DNA of 64,000 nt from Phaseolus vulgaris (taxonomy: Eukaryota > Streptophyta > Magnoliopsida > Fabales > Fabaceae), in the NCBI RefSeq assembly GCF_000499845.2, contig NC_023758.2, forward strand, positions 1,844,811 through 1,908,810, in the 5' to 3' direction. Shown here in pieces: positions 1 to 11,326 of the stretch. The notes beneath the pieces are model-generated. The model made no database searches. It was given only the letters and a program-made list of their open reading frames with translations, and had not been told where the DNA came from. The position numbers were made by a program, and so were the translations under genes. How positions within the stretch are numbered: position 1 is the first letter of the stretch; each line of letters starts with the position of its first letter.

Positions 1-3000
1 GTTCCTGTGTCTGATCATCTGTCAGAGTTCTCCATATCAAATCAGGAATCATGTTCCAATGACATGTTAAAGGGAGATATTCCTGGTTGGCTCCTGGAAG
101 TAGTTAAAATGATAATGGATCAAAACTGTGTCACTCATAAGAACCTCGATGACATACGTGAGGATATTAGATTGGCTTTGAGCTATCTAAAAATTACGGA
201 TCAATATAGGTTTGATTCAAGCAAAGGATCAGGTCACTTTGATGGATCTAAGCCTCTCCATTTTAGTCAGCACACTTCATGGGAACCTTTGAATAATTCT
301 GTGGAAGATCTGTGTGGTACTGATGCTGAGATTTTATCAATAAAGGGAACTGAACAGCAATCTCAAAGGGATATGGGCCAGTCAATAGGTAAGATAATTG
401 AGCTTATTGAAGGGATTAGCATGCCTGCTGAGGATTATGATAATTCAGATTCTCTGTACAAAAGAGATGAAAATATCCGTACACACAAGAGTCAAGGAAT
501 GCCTACAGGCTACATGGTCCGTGTTTTCCAGTGGAAAACATCTGAACTAAGTAGTGTCCTGCAGCAATTTCTCCGTGTGTGTTACGATTTACTTAATAAC
601 AAGGCTGATCATGAAAAATTTGCTACAGAACTGACTACAGCCTTGGATTGGATTATGAATCACTGCTTTTCACTTCAGGATGTTTCTAGTATGAGGGATG
701 CCATTAAAAAACAATTTGAATGGGATGAGACACTAAGTGAAAACGAAGTTGAAATGGGGATGTTTACAGATGCATATAAGTTGCATCTTACTAGAGAACA
801 GTTATCATGTCTGCCTGCGCTAACTAATTCAGATTGTCATGATGTTCCAACTAAAGAGATGCCATATGTTGACAAGGAAGAAATTAAAAATATTGAAGAT
901 AAAGTAATCAGTTCTGAATCTGAGAAGGAAGCCTTGGAAGGGATGCTCCAATCAGCTACAAATCAACTTCAAGAATCAGAGAAGACTATTGGCGGCTTGA
1001 GATTGGAGTTACAAACTGTGAAAGAAGTGAATAGAATACTTGAGGATCAAATACAAAATCATGAATTCATAAATGCAGATCTTGACACTCAGCTTACAGA
1101 AACCGAACTACAAGAGGCTAATCACAGGGTTTTAGCATTAGAAGTGGAACTGGAGAACAAAAATCAATATTGTGAAGAATTAGAGACCAGATGTGTTGAA
1201 CTTCAGCTCCAGTTTGAAAGGTATCCATAATCTAATCTTTCAATACTTATTACTATAAGATATGATTTTCAAACATTTAGTTTTTAATCTCTTATTTGAA
1301 GATTGACACTCACATCAAATTTATATTCACAGCATGACAAAGAAAGACAATGACATTAATCAGAAAGATGAGCCACTGCAAACTGTAAGCTCTTCTCAAT
1401 CCCATTTTATTCCTGTTTTGTCTTTACTATATATGGCATTCTGAAAGATTTAATCAATTTGAAGCACTTTCATCTAGATATAGATTTGGCATTGAATAAT
1501 ATATAATTCTGAGGCTAACTTGGATTTTAAAACTAAATTGGGAGATCCCAAATTGGAGGATGATGAACAAATTACTTCTTCAGTTCATTGATTGTTTTTA
1601 AGTGCTTTTGAAGCATTGAATGCCAAAACTATATCCAATATACAATTCTCCTAAATCTAAGAAATAGCATGGAAATACCCAAGTCCTAGGCTGCTGTGAT
1701 TTTAGTCTGGGAAGCTGGAATAGGATTTTAGATTAGTCATGAAACGAGACAATAATTTCAGGAGGCTATTTTATCTTTTTTGCATTTATGCAGAAAATAT
1801 TAACAAAAATGTTTCCCTTTTTCGTTTTTACTTTTGATGAAGGTACTAAATTATACTTCTTACAAATGTTACCTACTGTTGTGACTTAGTAACTTAACGG
1901 ATCAGGAATATCTAACTGAAGTAGTCTGATCGATGTGTCCATCTATCATACCATTTCTAACAATCAATCAGGATCCCCATACTTCCTGTTGCCACTATAT
2001 CATAGCCTTTAGCAACTGTTAGATATGAACTTGTAGCAGAACACTAAATGTTCTTTCAGACTAAGATTGTAAATGATGGATGAATAATATGGTTGATGAA
2101 GGTAGAGATCCCTCCTCTTTTATTTTTTATACTGCTTCACTAGACTTCATTGTTAGATGAATGCTAGTTAGCTCCAAATTTCATAAATCTGACTATATGC
2201 TCTGATTCCCTTGTTTGGAAATCTATATGCTCTCTTTTGAGACCAAGCAATAAAACTCAGGCAAAGCCTTCCCTCCATAATTTTAGCTACCTGTACAGAA
2301 TAAGTTATGAATCAGTAGTGTTGTGGGATGGACAGAAGAAAGTCAGTTCCACTAGGAAACAATTTCTAAGACCATAAATAAGCAGTAGCGCCACTCTCTT
2401 TAACACCTAATTCTTTCTTTATTATTGGTTGAAACTGATCAGAAATCACTAATTTTAGTAGATCTCACTTCTCATTTAATAAACCACTCCTGATTTAGAA
2501 ATAAAACCCACCAAATTTTGCGTTTTCAATGAATTTCAGCCAATAATACATACAGGTGTTAGAAAGATTGTTAGCATTTCTCCTAGCTGAATCCTTTAAC
2601 AAATGGATACAAATAAATGAAAATGAAGCCTGATTCTATGCTTAATGTTTGGAGAGTATTGATCATACAAAGTGGCAAAAACTGAGAAAAGCAAGAGCCA
2701 CCTACCCTTGTGTATGAAGAATTGCTACCATTTGGTATGGTATAAACTTAACAACACCATTATGCAGTAACTAAAATATTGACTTGATTGCTTACATGTG
2801 CATATCTATCCGGCTCCTGCAGGACTGGGAGATAACAGCCGCTTCCGAAAAGTTGGCAGAGTGTCAAGAAACCATTCTTAACCTTGGGAAGCAGTTGAAG
2901 GCATTAGCTGCACCAAAGGATGTCTCCCTTTTTGACAATGCCATTGCCACGCAACGTCATACAGTTACAAACACGAGTTCTGTCCCCCTGAAAGAAATGA

Positions 3001-3296
3001 AAGTGAAAACTCGATCTTCTCTATTTGATCAGATGGTGGCAGATGGTGGTACTAAAGCAAATGTAGGTGTTATCACAGCAAGTGAAACAAGCTCCAATCC
3101 CATCAGCATTCCTGGTTTCAAACAGCCCCTGGAAAAGGTTTTACTTTTGAATGGACTTAAAGGCCAGGAAGACACTGCTAGTGTTAATTCTTTGGCCATC
3201 GTGCCTACCAAGAAATCTGGTGGTAGAAATTTTTGGAGAAGGCTATTTGGGAGAAAGAAATCCAAAAAGAAAGCACAGTTTTCGTTGAACACATGA
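1..3296 (+). CDS. Filament-like plant protein (FPP7-like), 3' part, cut by window edge
   Basis: The frame is open from base 1, so the gene begins outside the window. Coding exons are 1-1220, 1333-1384 and 2823-3296; all junctions are GT-AG and the phases agree. About 580 residues are visible. The first exon has a long acidic/polar stretch followed by heptad-rich coiled coil (roughly residues 295-405, e.g. KEALEGMLQSATNQLQESEK). The last exon carries the FPP-type block WEITAASEKLAECQETILNL and ends in a basic tail (RRLFGRKKSKKK). FPP proteins are plant-specific long coiled-coil proteins, thought to have scaffold or cytoskeletal roles; the molecular function is poorly known. The FPP7 assignment rests on remembered similarity (At2g23360) and on CLF lying next door as in Arabidopsis. 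Intron 2 is long (1.4 kb) and AT-rich, with no feature I recognise. Confidence 0.85.
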
Positions 3297-4705
3297 AAAA
3301 CATTTATAGTGCTGTTTTAGTAATTCCTGAGACAGGGTAACAATTATATCTTTGCTATATATTTCTAATGGAGTGATGTTTGTCGTCTTTGGTCTTGGCT
3401 CTCTTGTTCATACTACTGAAATTTAACTGCTTCAAAGTTATTGGATGCATGAAACAGTTGTTGCCACACATACACTTACCAGGTTTTGTGGCTCGTGTCA
3501 ATCTTGCTAGTTGTGTATAACCTTTTTTCTACGTGTTGGGCTAGAGTTTGGATATAACTTAAAAATTTTGTGTTAGATTAGAGATAAAGACATTTTATAA
3601 TATATATATATTATTTTATTTTTTTTTTATTTTTTTTTATAAATTGGTGTTATAAAATTGAATTAGAATTTTGAGTTCAATTACTAATAAGATCCATTGA
3701 CTATATAGTGCATCTTGTTAGAGCGCAAGTATATTTGTCTAAGGGTGAGTTTGTATTAAATTGAATTTGCAAAATAGCTTTCGATATTTTGTTCCAAACT
3801 TAGTTAAGATAAAATTCAACTTACAATTGGATCAAATAAAAATAAATAAAAGCCTTCTCAGTTTTACTTTTTGAATGGATGTTGGAGGCCAGACAACTCT
3901 TAGTTTGAGTAAGTTCGTGTGAACTTAATTTTGCATTATCTTTCTTTATAATATCAGTTTCTATTAAAAACAATTGTGATCAACAAATATTTATCATAAT
4001 TATTTTTGAGAATATTTTTAAACAAAGATCTTTAAACATAAAATTTATTATTTATATAATTTTACACTAAAAAGAGAGATAAGATCTCCACTATTTAGAA
4101 TGAGATTTTCTATAAAAACTTTCAAAATAATAATAAAAGGCTTATATTTTAAATTCTCTCCCACTAAACAAAATTAATTGAGACTAACGAAAAGATATTT
4201 AAAATCTTGAAATGACATATACCGTCACAAAAAAAATTGAAAGAAAATGTTTGGTGTTTGGTAAAAGTTCAAGCGAGTAATCACTAAAGCTTAACAAGTT
4301 ACTACTGGCACTGACGTAGGCTTCGATTAGCTTCCAAACTAATTTGCTTGGCCAATCTGCAATAACATGATAAGTATTGATTGTAGGAATAGGGAATGTA
4401 AATAAACAATGACATATATGTTTACGAGAGAGAACAAAGGCTGAGCCAAGTGAATTAGGAATGTAAAAATGTCATCTATTCTTGCATGTAGCACGGAAAA
4501 ACAAAATAAACAAGCATCTGAGGAATTCAGGTTAAAATTGACTGATTGCAATGAAATGAGAATTCAAGGGAAAAAATATCAAAACCTGCGGAATAAATCG
4601 TATAATTTTCCTCTAATTATTTCCAAAACTTCATAAGAAGCACTGGACATGCCAAAATAAACATGCACCGAAGCATGTTGGAGAGAAAAAAATCAGTTAA
4701 TTAAG
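3297..4705. other. AT-rich spacer between convergent genes
   Basis: This stretch holds the 3' UTRs of two convergent genes. The + strand gene ends at 3296 and the - strand gene at 4706. It contains short A/T runs and a TA run near 3599-3611. I see no gene, RNA or mobile element here. Confidence 0.6.
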
Positions 4706-6751
4706 TCAATCTCTATAAAGTATAAATTTTGCAACATCCGGAAGTCCTGCTTCCTCGTAACATTTGGCTATCCGCTCTAAGTAGTCATCCCATTCTCCCT
4801 CCACAGAAGCCAAATCCAACAAGAAAGCCGCCTCATCTAGTACAACCTGCAGTTGATTTAAAGATAAAAGCAAGATCAGCAAACACCCCAGCCATGAATG
4901 TTTGATGCTATAGACATGAATTAGATATTCAAATTAAATTAACAAATGGTTCACAATATATTGCACCTGTGCGGGGGCCTTTCCTTTTTTAAGATCTTCT
5001 TGCCTTCCCTCTTCGGTCACCTTTTCTTTAATGTACTCAATTTGCTCATCATCCCATTGGGCTATATTAGCTACGTCCTAAACAAAAGATGAAAATGACA
5101 AAGAGGGTAACACAGGAAAGTATGTACAGAAAGAAAAGAGATTGGGCACAATTTTACAGTTAAACCAGAAAACCAAACTGAGGATGATTTCATACCTCAT
5201 ACTTGCAACCCAGAGTCCACCACGGTGATTTCAAAGCTCCCCTAGCAGCATCTTTAGCTTCTACTTTACGCCCAACCCTGTAGAAAATTATTAAAAAGAA
5301 AGGCAGCAGAAGATGAAAACAGTAAGCTCAGTTTTCCCATCTTCAACAACTTGAAGAAGTATCGGAAAATGTTTACACCAACCTCAGCAAAACCTCCGCA
5401 TTGAACACAAAAGGTCGAGCAAATCCTGGAAAATGCTCCTTGTTGGTATAAAATTCTCCAGTTACTAATGCCGAAACCTTCCCATACACAGACATAATCA
5501 ACATGCCTAAATTTATACGAATGGCTAATAATTGAGTTGCAAACTAAAATGCAACGAGTCTTACATGATCTCCTTCCTCAAAATGCCGCATCACTTTGCG
5601 CTCTATGATATCTGGAAATATACCGACCTGAAAACAAGTTAGGTTCGTGCATGATTTTCCACGAAGGTCAAAAACACTGTCTAAAATTTTGTTAATACCT
5701 TTTTCAGAAGATAGACATCAAGGTTAGAAATTCCAGACTCTGCAAAATCACCAGTTCTGTAAAGTTTCTTCCCAGCATCACCCGAAGCATTAAATACCGC
5801 TTCATTTCTCTCTTGACTGTTCTTTGCATCTTCCTCAACTATCATACGGTGTATAAATTGGTCTACCTGCAAGTTGAAAATAGACAGTTGAAATTGATTC
5901 CCAATTAATCAACATCACAATGAAGTAAAACCAAACACAGTGATGCAGTGACTCCACTTACACTCTTAGCTAAAAGCCATACTCCATGTTTTCTTACTTC
6001 CACCACTGGCATTTCCATCCTGCAGGTGTTTGTTCATAACCATGAGATGATTCAAACAGTAGTAAGTAAACCACGGCAGAGAACAGCCATTGAGCCTTAC
6101 TCGGGTGGAGCCGTGGGCCACCGCAGCAGTGCAGTCACATCACCTACCAAGAAAGCAGTCACAAACAGTGCTGAACTTGAAAAATTTCTCACAGTACATA
6201 ACTCGTTAACCCTAAACCCATACCAGAACTATTTTTTGACAGTGGAATAGCAAGAGGTATTAATCCTTGCCTGGCACCCGGTGAGACAATAGTTTCACCT
6301 GTTAAATACAAAAGCATAACAAAAATTAAACCTAATTAGATTATTAAAATCACTCCTCAGAGGAAGGAATTCAAAACACATCTCTACCAAAATAAAGACA
6401 AAATAAAGACAAAATAAAGATTCACGGTTATCCTAAACTTAAGATTCATGAAGGAATTGATTTACCTCTGGTTTTCAAAATACTTAGCAGATGTGAAAGA
6501 TGTTGAGGAGGCTGAGTCGCAGCTACATCCTTCACGAAAGAAACGTGGTCTACGGAAGAAAAATGAAAATGAGAAATGAAAAGAAAAGAGCGAAACGGTT
6601 TAATGGATAAGAACAAAAATGCATTACCAGAAATGGAAGAGTAGGAGGAAGAAGAAGAAACGCGGAGGGAAATTCTGCGGCGGCGGAGAAGCAGAGGCAC
6701 GACTCTGCCACGTGGAGCTCCGCCGTATAAGACCACGCCGCCGATCTTCAT
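4706..6751 (-). CDS. Predicted plastid protein, similar to PROTEIN IN CHLOROPLAST ATPASE BIOGENESIS (PAB)
   Basis: Eleven exons on the minus strand join in phase: 6751-6628, 6549-6466, 6298-6224, 6143-6101, 6019-5962, 5866-5699, 5627-5565, 5477-5383, 5277-5196, 5077-4967 and 4846-4706. They give 347 aa. All introns are GT-AG. The N-terminus (MKIGGVVLYGGAPRGRVVPL, then Arg- and Ser-rich) looks like a chloroplast transit peptide. The body has the strings ALLRWPTAPPEMEMPVVEVR, HGVWLLAK and GALKSPWWTLGCKYE, with an acidic C-terminus ending AKFILYRD. I recall these from a conserved plant plastid family annotated as PAB (At4g34090 type), reported to help assemble the gamma subunit into the CF1 part of chloroplast ATP synthase. 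The exon structure is solid; the functional name is from memory and moderate. The first ATG (6749-6751) is chosen because it starts the transit-like segment. Confidence 0.75.
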
Positions 6752-7610
6752 TGTCTATTCGCCTCATTTGCTCCCATTCTCCCTCCCTTTATCTATTTTT
6801 CTTTTTTTTTCTCCGAAAAAACATTGCCACATAAAACGAAAGGTGAGTTGATATTCCAGCAAAAACAGTTAAAACATGGGAAGATTATTTTTCTAAGAAA
6901 ATAATTATATATTAATAATGTAAAATAATATAAATATACAAAGAGAAAACTGAAAAATGTGTAAAAAAAAATCTAAATTGGTAATAGTTATAAATAAAGT
7001 AAAATAACTATTTGTTGAGAGGAGAAGTAAAGGTTGTGATAGAGAAATGGCAGCAACAAAATAATGAAAGTAGTTACAATGATAACATGGTGGTTCTCAA
7101 TATATAAATGGAGGAAGAAAGAAAATCAAATCATGAAAAATGAAAGAGAGAAAAGATGCAATGAAATATTTGGACCAACTTATTTTATAAATTTATGGAA
7201 AATAAGAAAAATGTATGAAATAAATTAGTTTATATAAACACATTTGTATATTTTTTTATTTTTTTAAAATTTGTATATAAATTAACTTTATCAATTCATA
7301 AAGAAATCCATTTAAAAAAAAACTTATGAAAGATAATGGAAAAGCTCATTCAATGCCTCCTGCATTGGGGATAAGATTATTTATTTTCACAGATTCTGAG
7401 ACACATCAAATGGCATCACTGACTTCTATTGGACATCGATTGACGTTTCCAATTACACAGAGAAAAGAAAAATATAGGAATTAAATTGATTGATGTATAA
7501 GAATGAAAAAATAGTTTCATTATTTAGCTATTTTTATTGACATTATTTATTTACTATTATAAAAACATTTAGAAAAATGTTTTATTAACATTTTTTCTCA
7601 CTAACAGATA

Positions 7611-8430
7611 CTTTACACCGCTTGCGTGACATTAATTGACGCTGCAAACGTGATATTTAGTGAGGATGTGACACTGATTTTATATTATAATATATGACCT
7701 GTAGCACACGCAAAATTGGTTACCCATGTATCTGTAAGTGGTGAGGTTTATGTCACCCACTCTTCATAAAAAAAAATCAATTTTTTTAATAAGAACCATA
7801 TATTACATCGGTTAAATGACTTAACCGGTGTAATAACCCTACCAGAACTACCCAGACACAGGTTCCTCCACATATACTGGCACACACAAAATTGGTTACT
7901 CGTGTGTCTGTAAGTGGTTACGTATGTGACATTTGTGGTCACCCACTCTTCATGAAAAAAATCAATTTTTTTTAATAAAAAATCATGTATTACATAGGTT
8001 ACATGACTTAACCGATGTAAAAATCATATATTACATCGGTTAGATGGCTTAATCGATGTAATAACCCTACTAGAACTGGTTACCCAACCACATCTTCCTC
8101 CACATATACTGACACACGCAAAATTGGTTACCGGTGTATCTGTAAGTGGTTACCTATGTGATGTTTATGACCCACTCACTCTTTATGAAAAAAAAAATCA
8201 TTTTTTTTAATATAGATGATATATTACATCGGTTAAGTCGTCTAACCGATGTAATATAAGTCATTATGAGTAAAAAAATATATATTACACCGATTGTTTT
8301 TAAGAATAGATGTAATATATTTTTTTTACCCTATTTTGAAGTTTGCTCATTCGTGCACAATCTTACTCTGTCATATCATTGTCATGTCTGCAGCGTCAAA
8401 TGTGTGTCAATGTGCAGAGGTGTCAATATA
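7611..8430. mobile_element. Non-autonomous TIR element with three tandem palindrome-bearing units
   Basis: Three related units begin at 7705, 7881 and 8113, each with CACACGCAAAATTGGTTAC or a close variant. Each carries a CCCACTC-type block and a palindrome of the type ATTACATCGGTTAA / TTAACCGGTGTAAT. The middle unit has a second palindrome copy. The array is flanked by inverted arms: 7636-7649 (TTGACGCTGCAAAC) matches the reverse complement of 8386-8399 at 13 of 14 bases. The similarity extends outwards through ACACC-CT. No ORF is present. The structure fits a non-autonomous DNA transposon (CACTA- or Mutator-like subterminal repeats); the family is inferred and I could not fix the exact ends or a target duplication. 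Confidence 0.6.
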
Positions 8431-9594
8431 TCGGGACCGAAACATTTATTATTTATTTTTTTAAAACCATAAATATTATTTTTATTATTATTAATATTGC
8501 TGATGTTGTTTTACTACTTTATTCCAGAAAGAAAAAACTGAATTGTTATGTGTAGTATTATTGACACCGTTTCATAACTTAAGACTTTTGGATTAATCTA
8601 TTATTCTCAATTCATAACTCATTAATCATGGTATTTCCCCCTTTCAATAAATTAAATACTAATTTATTTAGCTATATTCTAAATTAGTTTGATATTTTAA
8701 AAGTATTTAATCAGATATATAAAGTACGCTATTTAATAAACTTTTAACTTATATTTATTTCCTTTATATTATCATCTTTTGTATTTTAATATATATTTTG
8801 TTATTAAAATTTATTTATATAGTAAAATTAATATAAATATATCTTTTTATGGTGTTTTAAATTTATTTACTGTCTTATTAATGTATAAGTTATGAATTTA
8901 TCAACTAATAATTAGTTTATCAATTGTAAACTATTTTTTCAGCTATCCGTTGATTTATAAATTAGTTTTTTCATATAAGTTGTTTTACTTAACATATCCA
9001 CGTAAATTAGTTTTTCTTTTACACGGTTTTATTACATTTGAATTACAAAACTTGGTGTGAGCTTTATTTCAAATGTTGAAATTAAGTATTTTTAAGTTTA
9101 ATAACATTTTTATTAAAATAATTATATTTTTAATTAAACTTTATTGTTAATAATTTTCAAATATGCAGAAATAATTGTTAAATAATTATAAATATTTCAC
9201 CTACCAATTATTTTCAACCAATTCATTAAGATTTAATTAATTTAGTCAAAGGTCTATGCTTATCAATATATAAATTCTTTAGATATGATAAAGAGACATT
9301 TGATATACTTAATTAGAAATATAAGTTAATCAATTAAAATTAACGAACAATTAATTTCAAGTGGAAGAAGATGATACAAATAATTATAGCTTATTAAAAA
9401 ATGGAATTAGTTTTTTTAATAGGAAAGAACAAATCTTAATTGTCAAATGTTTTGGTGCCTAAATTAAGAGCTCTATTGTTTTACCATTTGTTCTTTCACG
9501 ATTTCATTATTTTACTTCATACCAAGCAACCATAACTAATTGAATATTTGTAAACAAATAAAACTCAATATTACAATTTTATATATTTTTTTAC

Positions 9595-10030
9595 CGATTT
9601 GACCGACTGAGATGTGATGACGTGTCTCGATCTCCCTGCTCGAGATGACCAAGGGACACATTGACGTGTTCCAGTATGCCTGATCGAACTAGCCGACACA
9701 CCACGCATGGCTTGACCGACAGACAAGTATAACCATTAACGCTCAAATCAAGGTTAGTGAAACTAAACTATCATTAAGAATTAGGTAATTCAACCTTAAG
9801 TGTGATATAATAATATAAATAACACACATTCCAATGAACAATGTACGTCATTTATTACTGTGCACCTACCTGAGTGTCGATCACCCGCTTTACTGACTTG
9901 AGTGTAGAAGTGTCTTTTGCAGGTACCGCATTTGGTATTCACCCGAGACTGAGGACCAAAGAAGATACACGAAACGCGAAAAGGATCCCAGCCAAGCACC
10001 TAGCAACCTGCTCGATTGAAGAAGGAAGAC
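9595..10030. repeat. GC-richer block resembling a Ty3/gypsy LTR fragment
   Basis: This block stands out from its AT-rich surroundings, with several CpG-containing words (ACGTGTCTCGATCTCC, GCTCGAGATGACC). It also has a string I associate with legume gypsy LTRs (ACCTGAGTGTCG and GTGTCTTTTGCAGGTACC). No paired LTR, PBS or polypurine tract was found, so it may be a solo or broken LTR. The family name is from memory. Confidence 0.35.
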
Positions 10031-11009
10031 GAAGATTTCAATAGTTCTCTATGTCTCATCTTTCTAATAGAAACAATTTTCAATATTTTTTCAAATTTTT
10101 TTATACGTATATAAACATGAATGTATATTTTAAATAAATAAGTTTAAAGCTTATTCCAAGACCCATTATTACGGTGAACACAATATTGTCACAAACAACA
10201 AATAAACATCACCATAACATCAACGCAATATTTACTACTTTTTATTACTATTTCTACAATGTCAATACAACATTTTTTTCGAAAAAAATTAAATACAATA
10301 TTTTGTGTTGTTTTTTTTAATTAAATTCTGTTTTTTTATTATTTTCATCAAACATCATATGTAATATCAAGATAAAATTATATATCTAATTAGATAACAG
10401 CTCAAAATAATATTGTGCATAAGTTCTGTCCTTATATTTTGATCAGCAAATACGAAAATAATTTTTTTTATAGAATTATTTATTCTGAATCAATAATTTC
10501 GAATTCAAATTATTAATACGCAACTATATTAACTTGATAAAATGTCCATTCTTATTAACCATACTGAACACATTATATTTTGTGGAGATTTCGCATGACA
10601 TTATTTTTGTTGTCAGAGTTATTCTTAGTATAAAGAAACATTTCATTACTAAAAAAAGGATAGAAATAATATAATATTTTTGAGTTTTTTTAGTAAACTC
10701 AAAATATTATTAAATGTTAGAGATTATTTTCCTTAAAATATTAATAATTTTCTATTTAATAAATTATTTTTTAAAGATGCTATTTCAGTATTTCATAATT
10801 CATTCACACTGGGATCATATACTATCTTCAACCGTTAATAAAAAGAAGTTTTTCTTTGAAACCTGAGTAGTTGCAACTGAAGTGTGAAAACGGAAACAAG
10901 GATAATAATATTTTAAGTTGTGAGTGCCAACAACCGAAGAAAAGAAATCTAGGGAAGAAAATTAGCGAAGGGGATAAGAGCGTGGTTTGTTGTTGGTTTC
11001 CACAGTGCA

Positions 11010-11017
11010 TATAAATT
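11010..11017 (+). promoter_or_regulatory. Possible TATA box for CLF
   Basis: TATAAATT lies about 310 bp upstream of the CLF start codon, which would give a 5' UTR of roughly 280 bp if used. It is one of several A/T-rich words in the region, so this is weak. Confidence 0.25.
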
Positions 11018-11326
11018 CAAAATCGCGTTCCCCCCATTCCAGTCACTTCCCCCAACAAACAAAATACGGAAAAAATAAAACGAAAAAAAATATAAGAAAA
11101 GGTATCGTGAAAAGCGGCGGAAAAAAATTGAAAGCATTTCCCTAATTTTGTTTTTAAGGATTTTGAGACGTGACTTAGGGTTTCAACTTTCAACTCGCCC
11201 CGCCAATTCCACTCCTCAAACTCAAAATCCTTAACCATCGGCAATTCCTCCTGCATGATTCGGATCTCAATCCGATTACCATTTGCGAATCGGCTCCGAT
11301 AAGCTTCGCCACCATTGCCGCAGTCA

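Larger units (their letters stand above)
6752..11326. other. Spacer between the divergent PAB-like gene and CLF, repeat-bearing
   Basis: About 4.6 kb lie between two divergently transcribed genes. Apart from promoter and 5' UTR sequence at both ends, it is AT-rich. It contains an inverted-repeat element with tandem palindromic units (about 7611-8430) and a GC-richer block resembling part of a retrotransposon LTR (about 9595-10030), listed separately. The rest (8430-9595 and 10030-10990) shows only A/T-rich unique sequence. Confidence 0.6.

Noticed and set aside
6619..6834. Plus-strand frame over the first exon of the PAB-like gene
   Set aside because: It is antisense to the transit-peptide exon, whose splice phases fit ten further exons.
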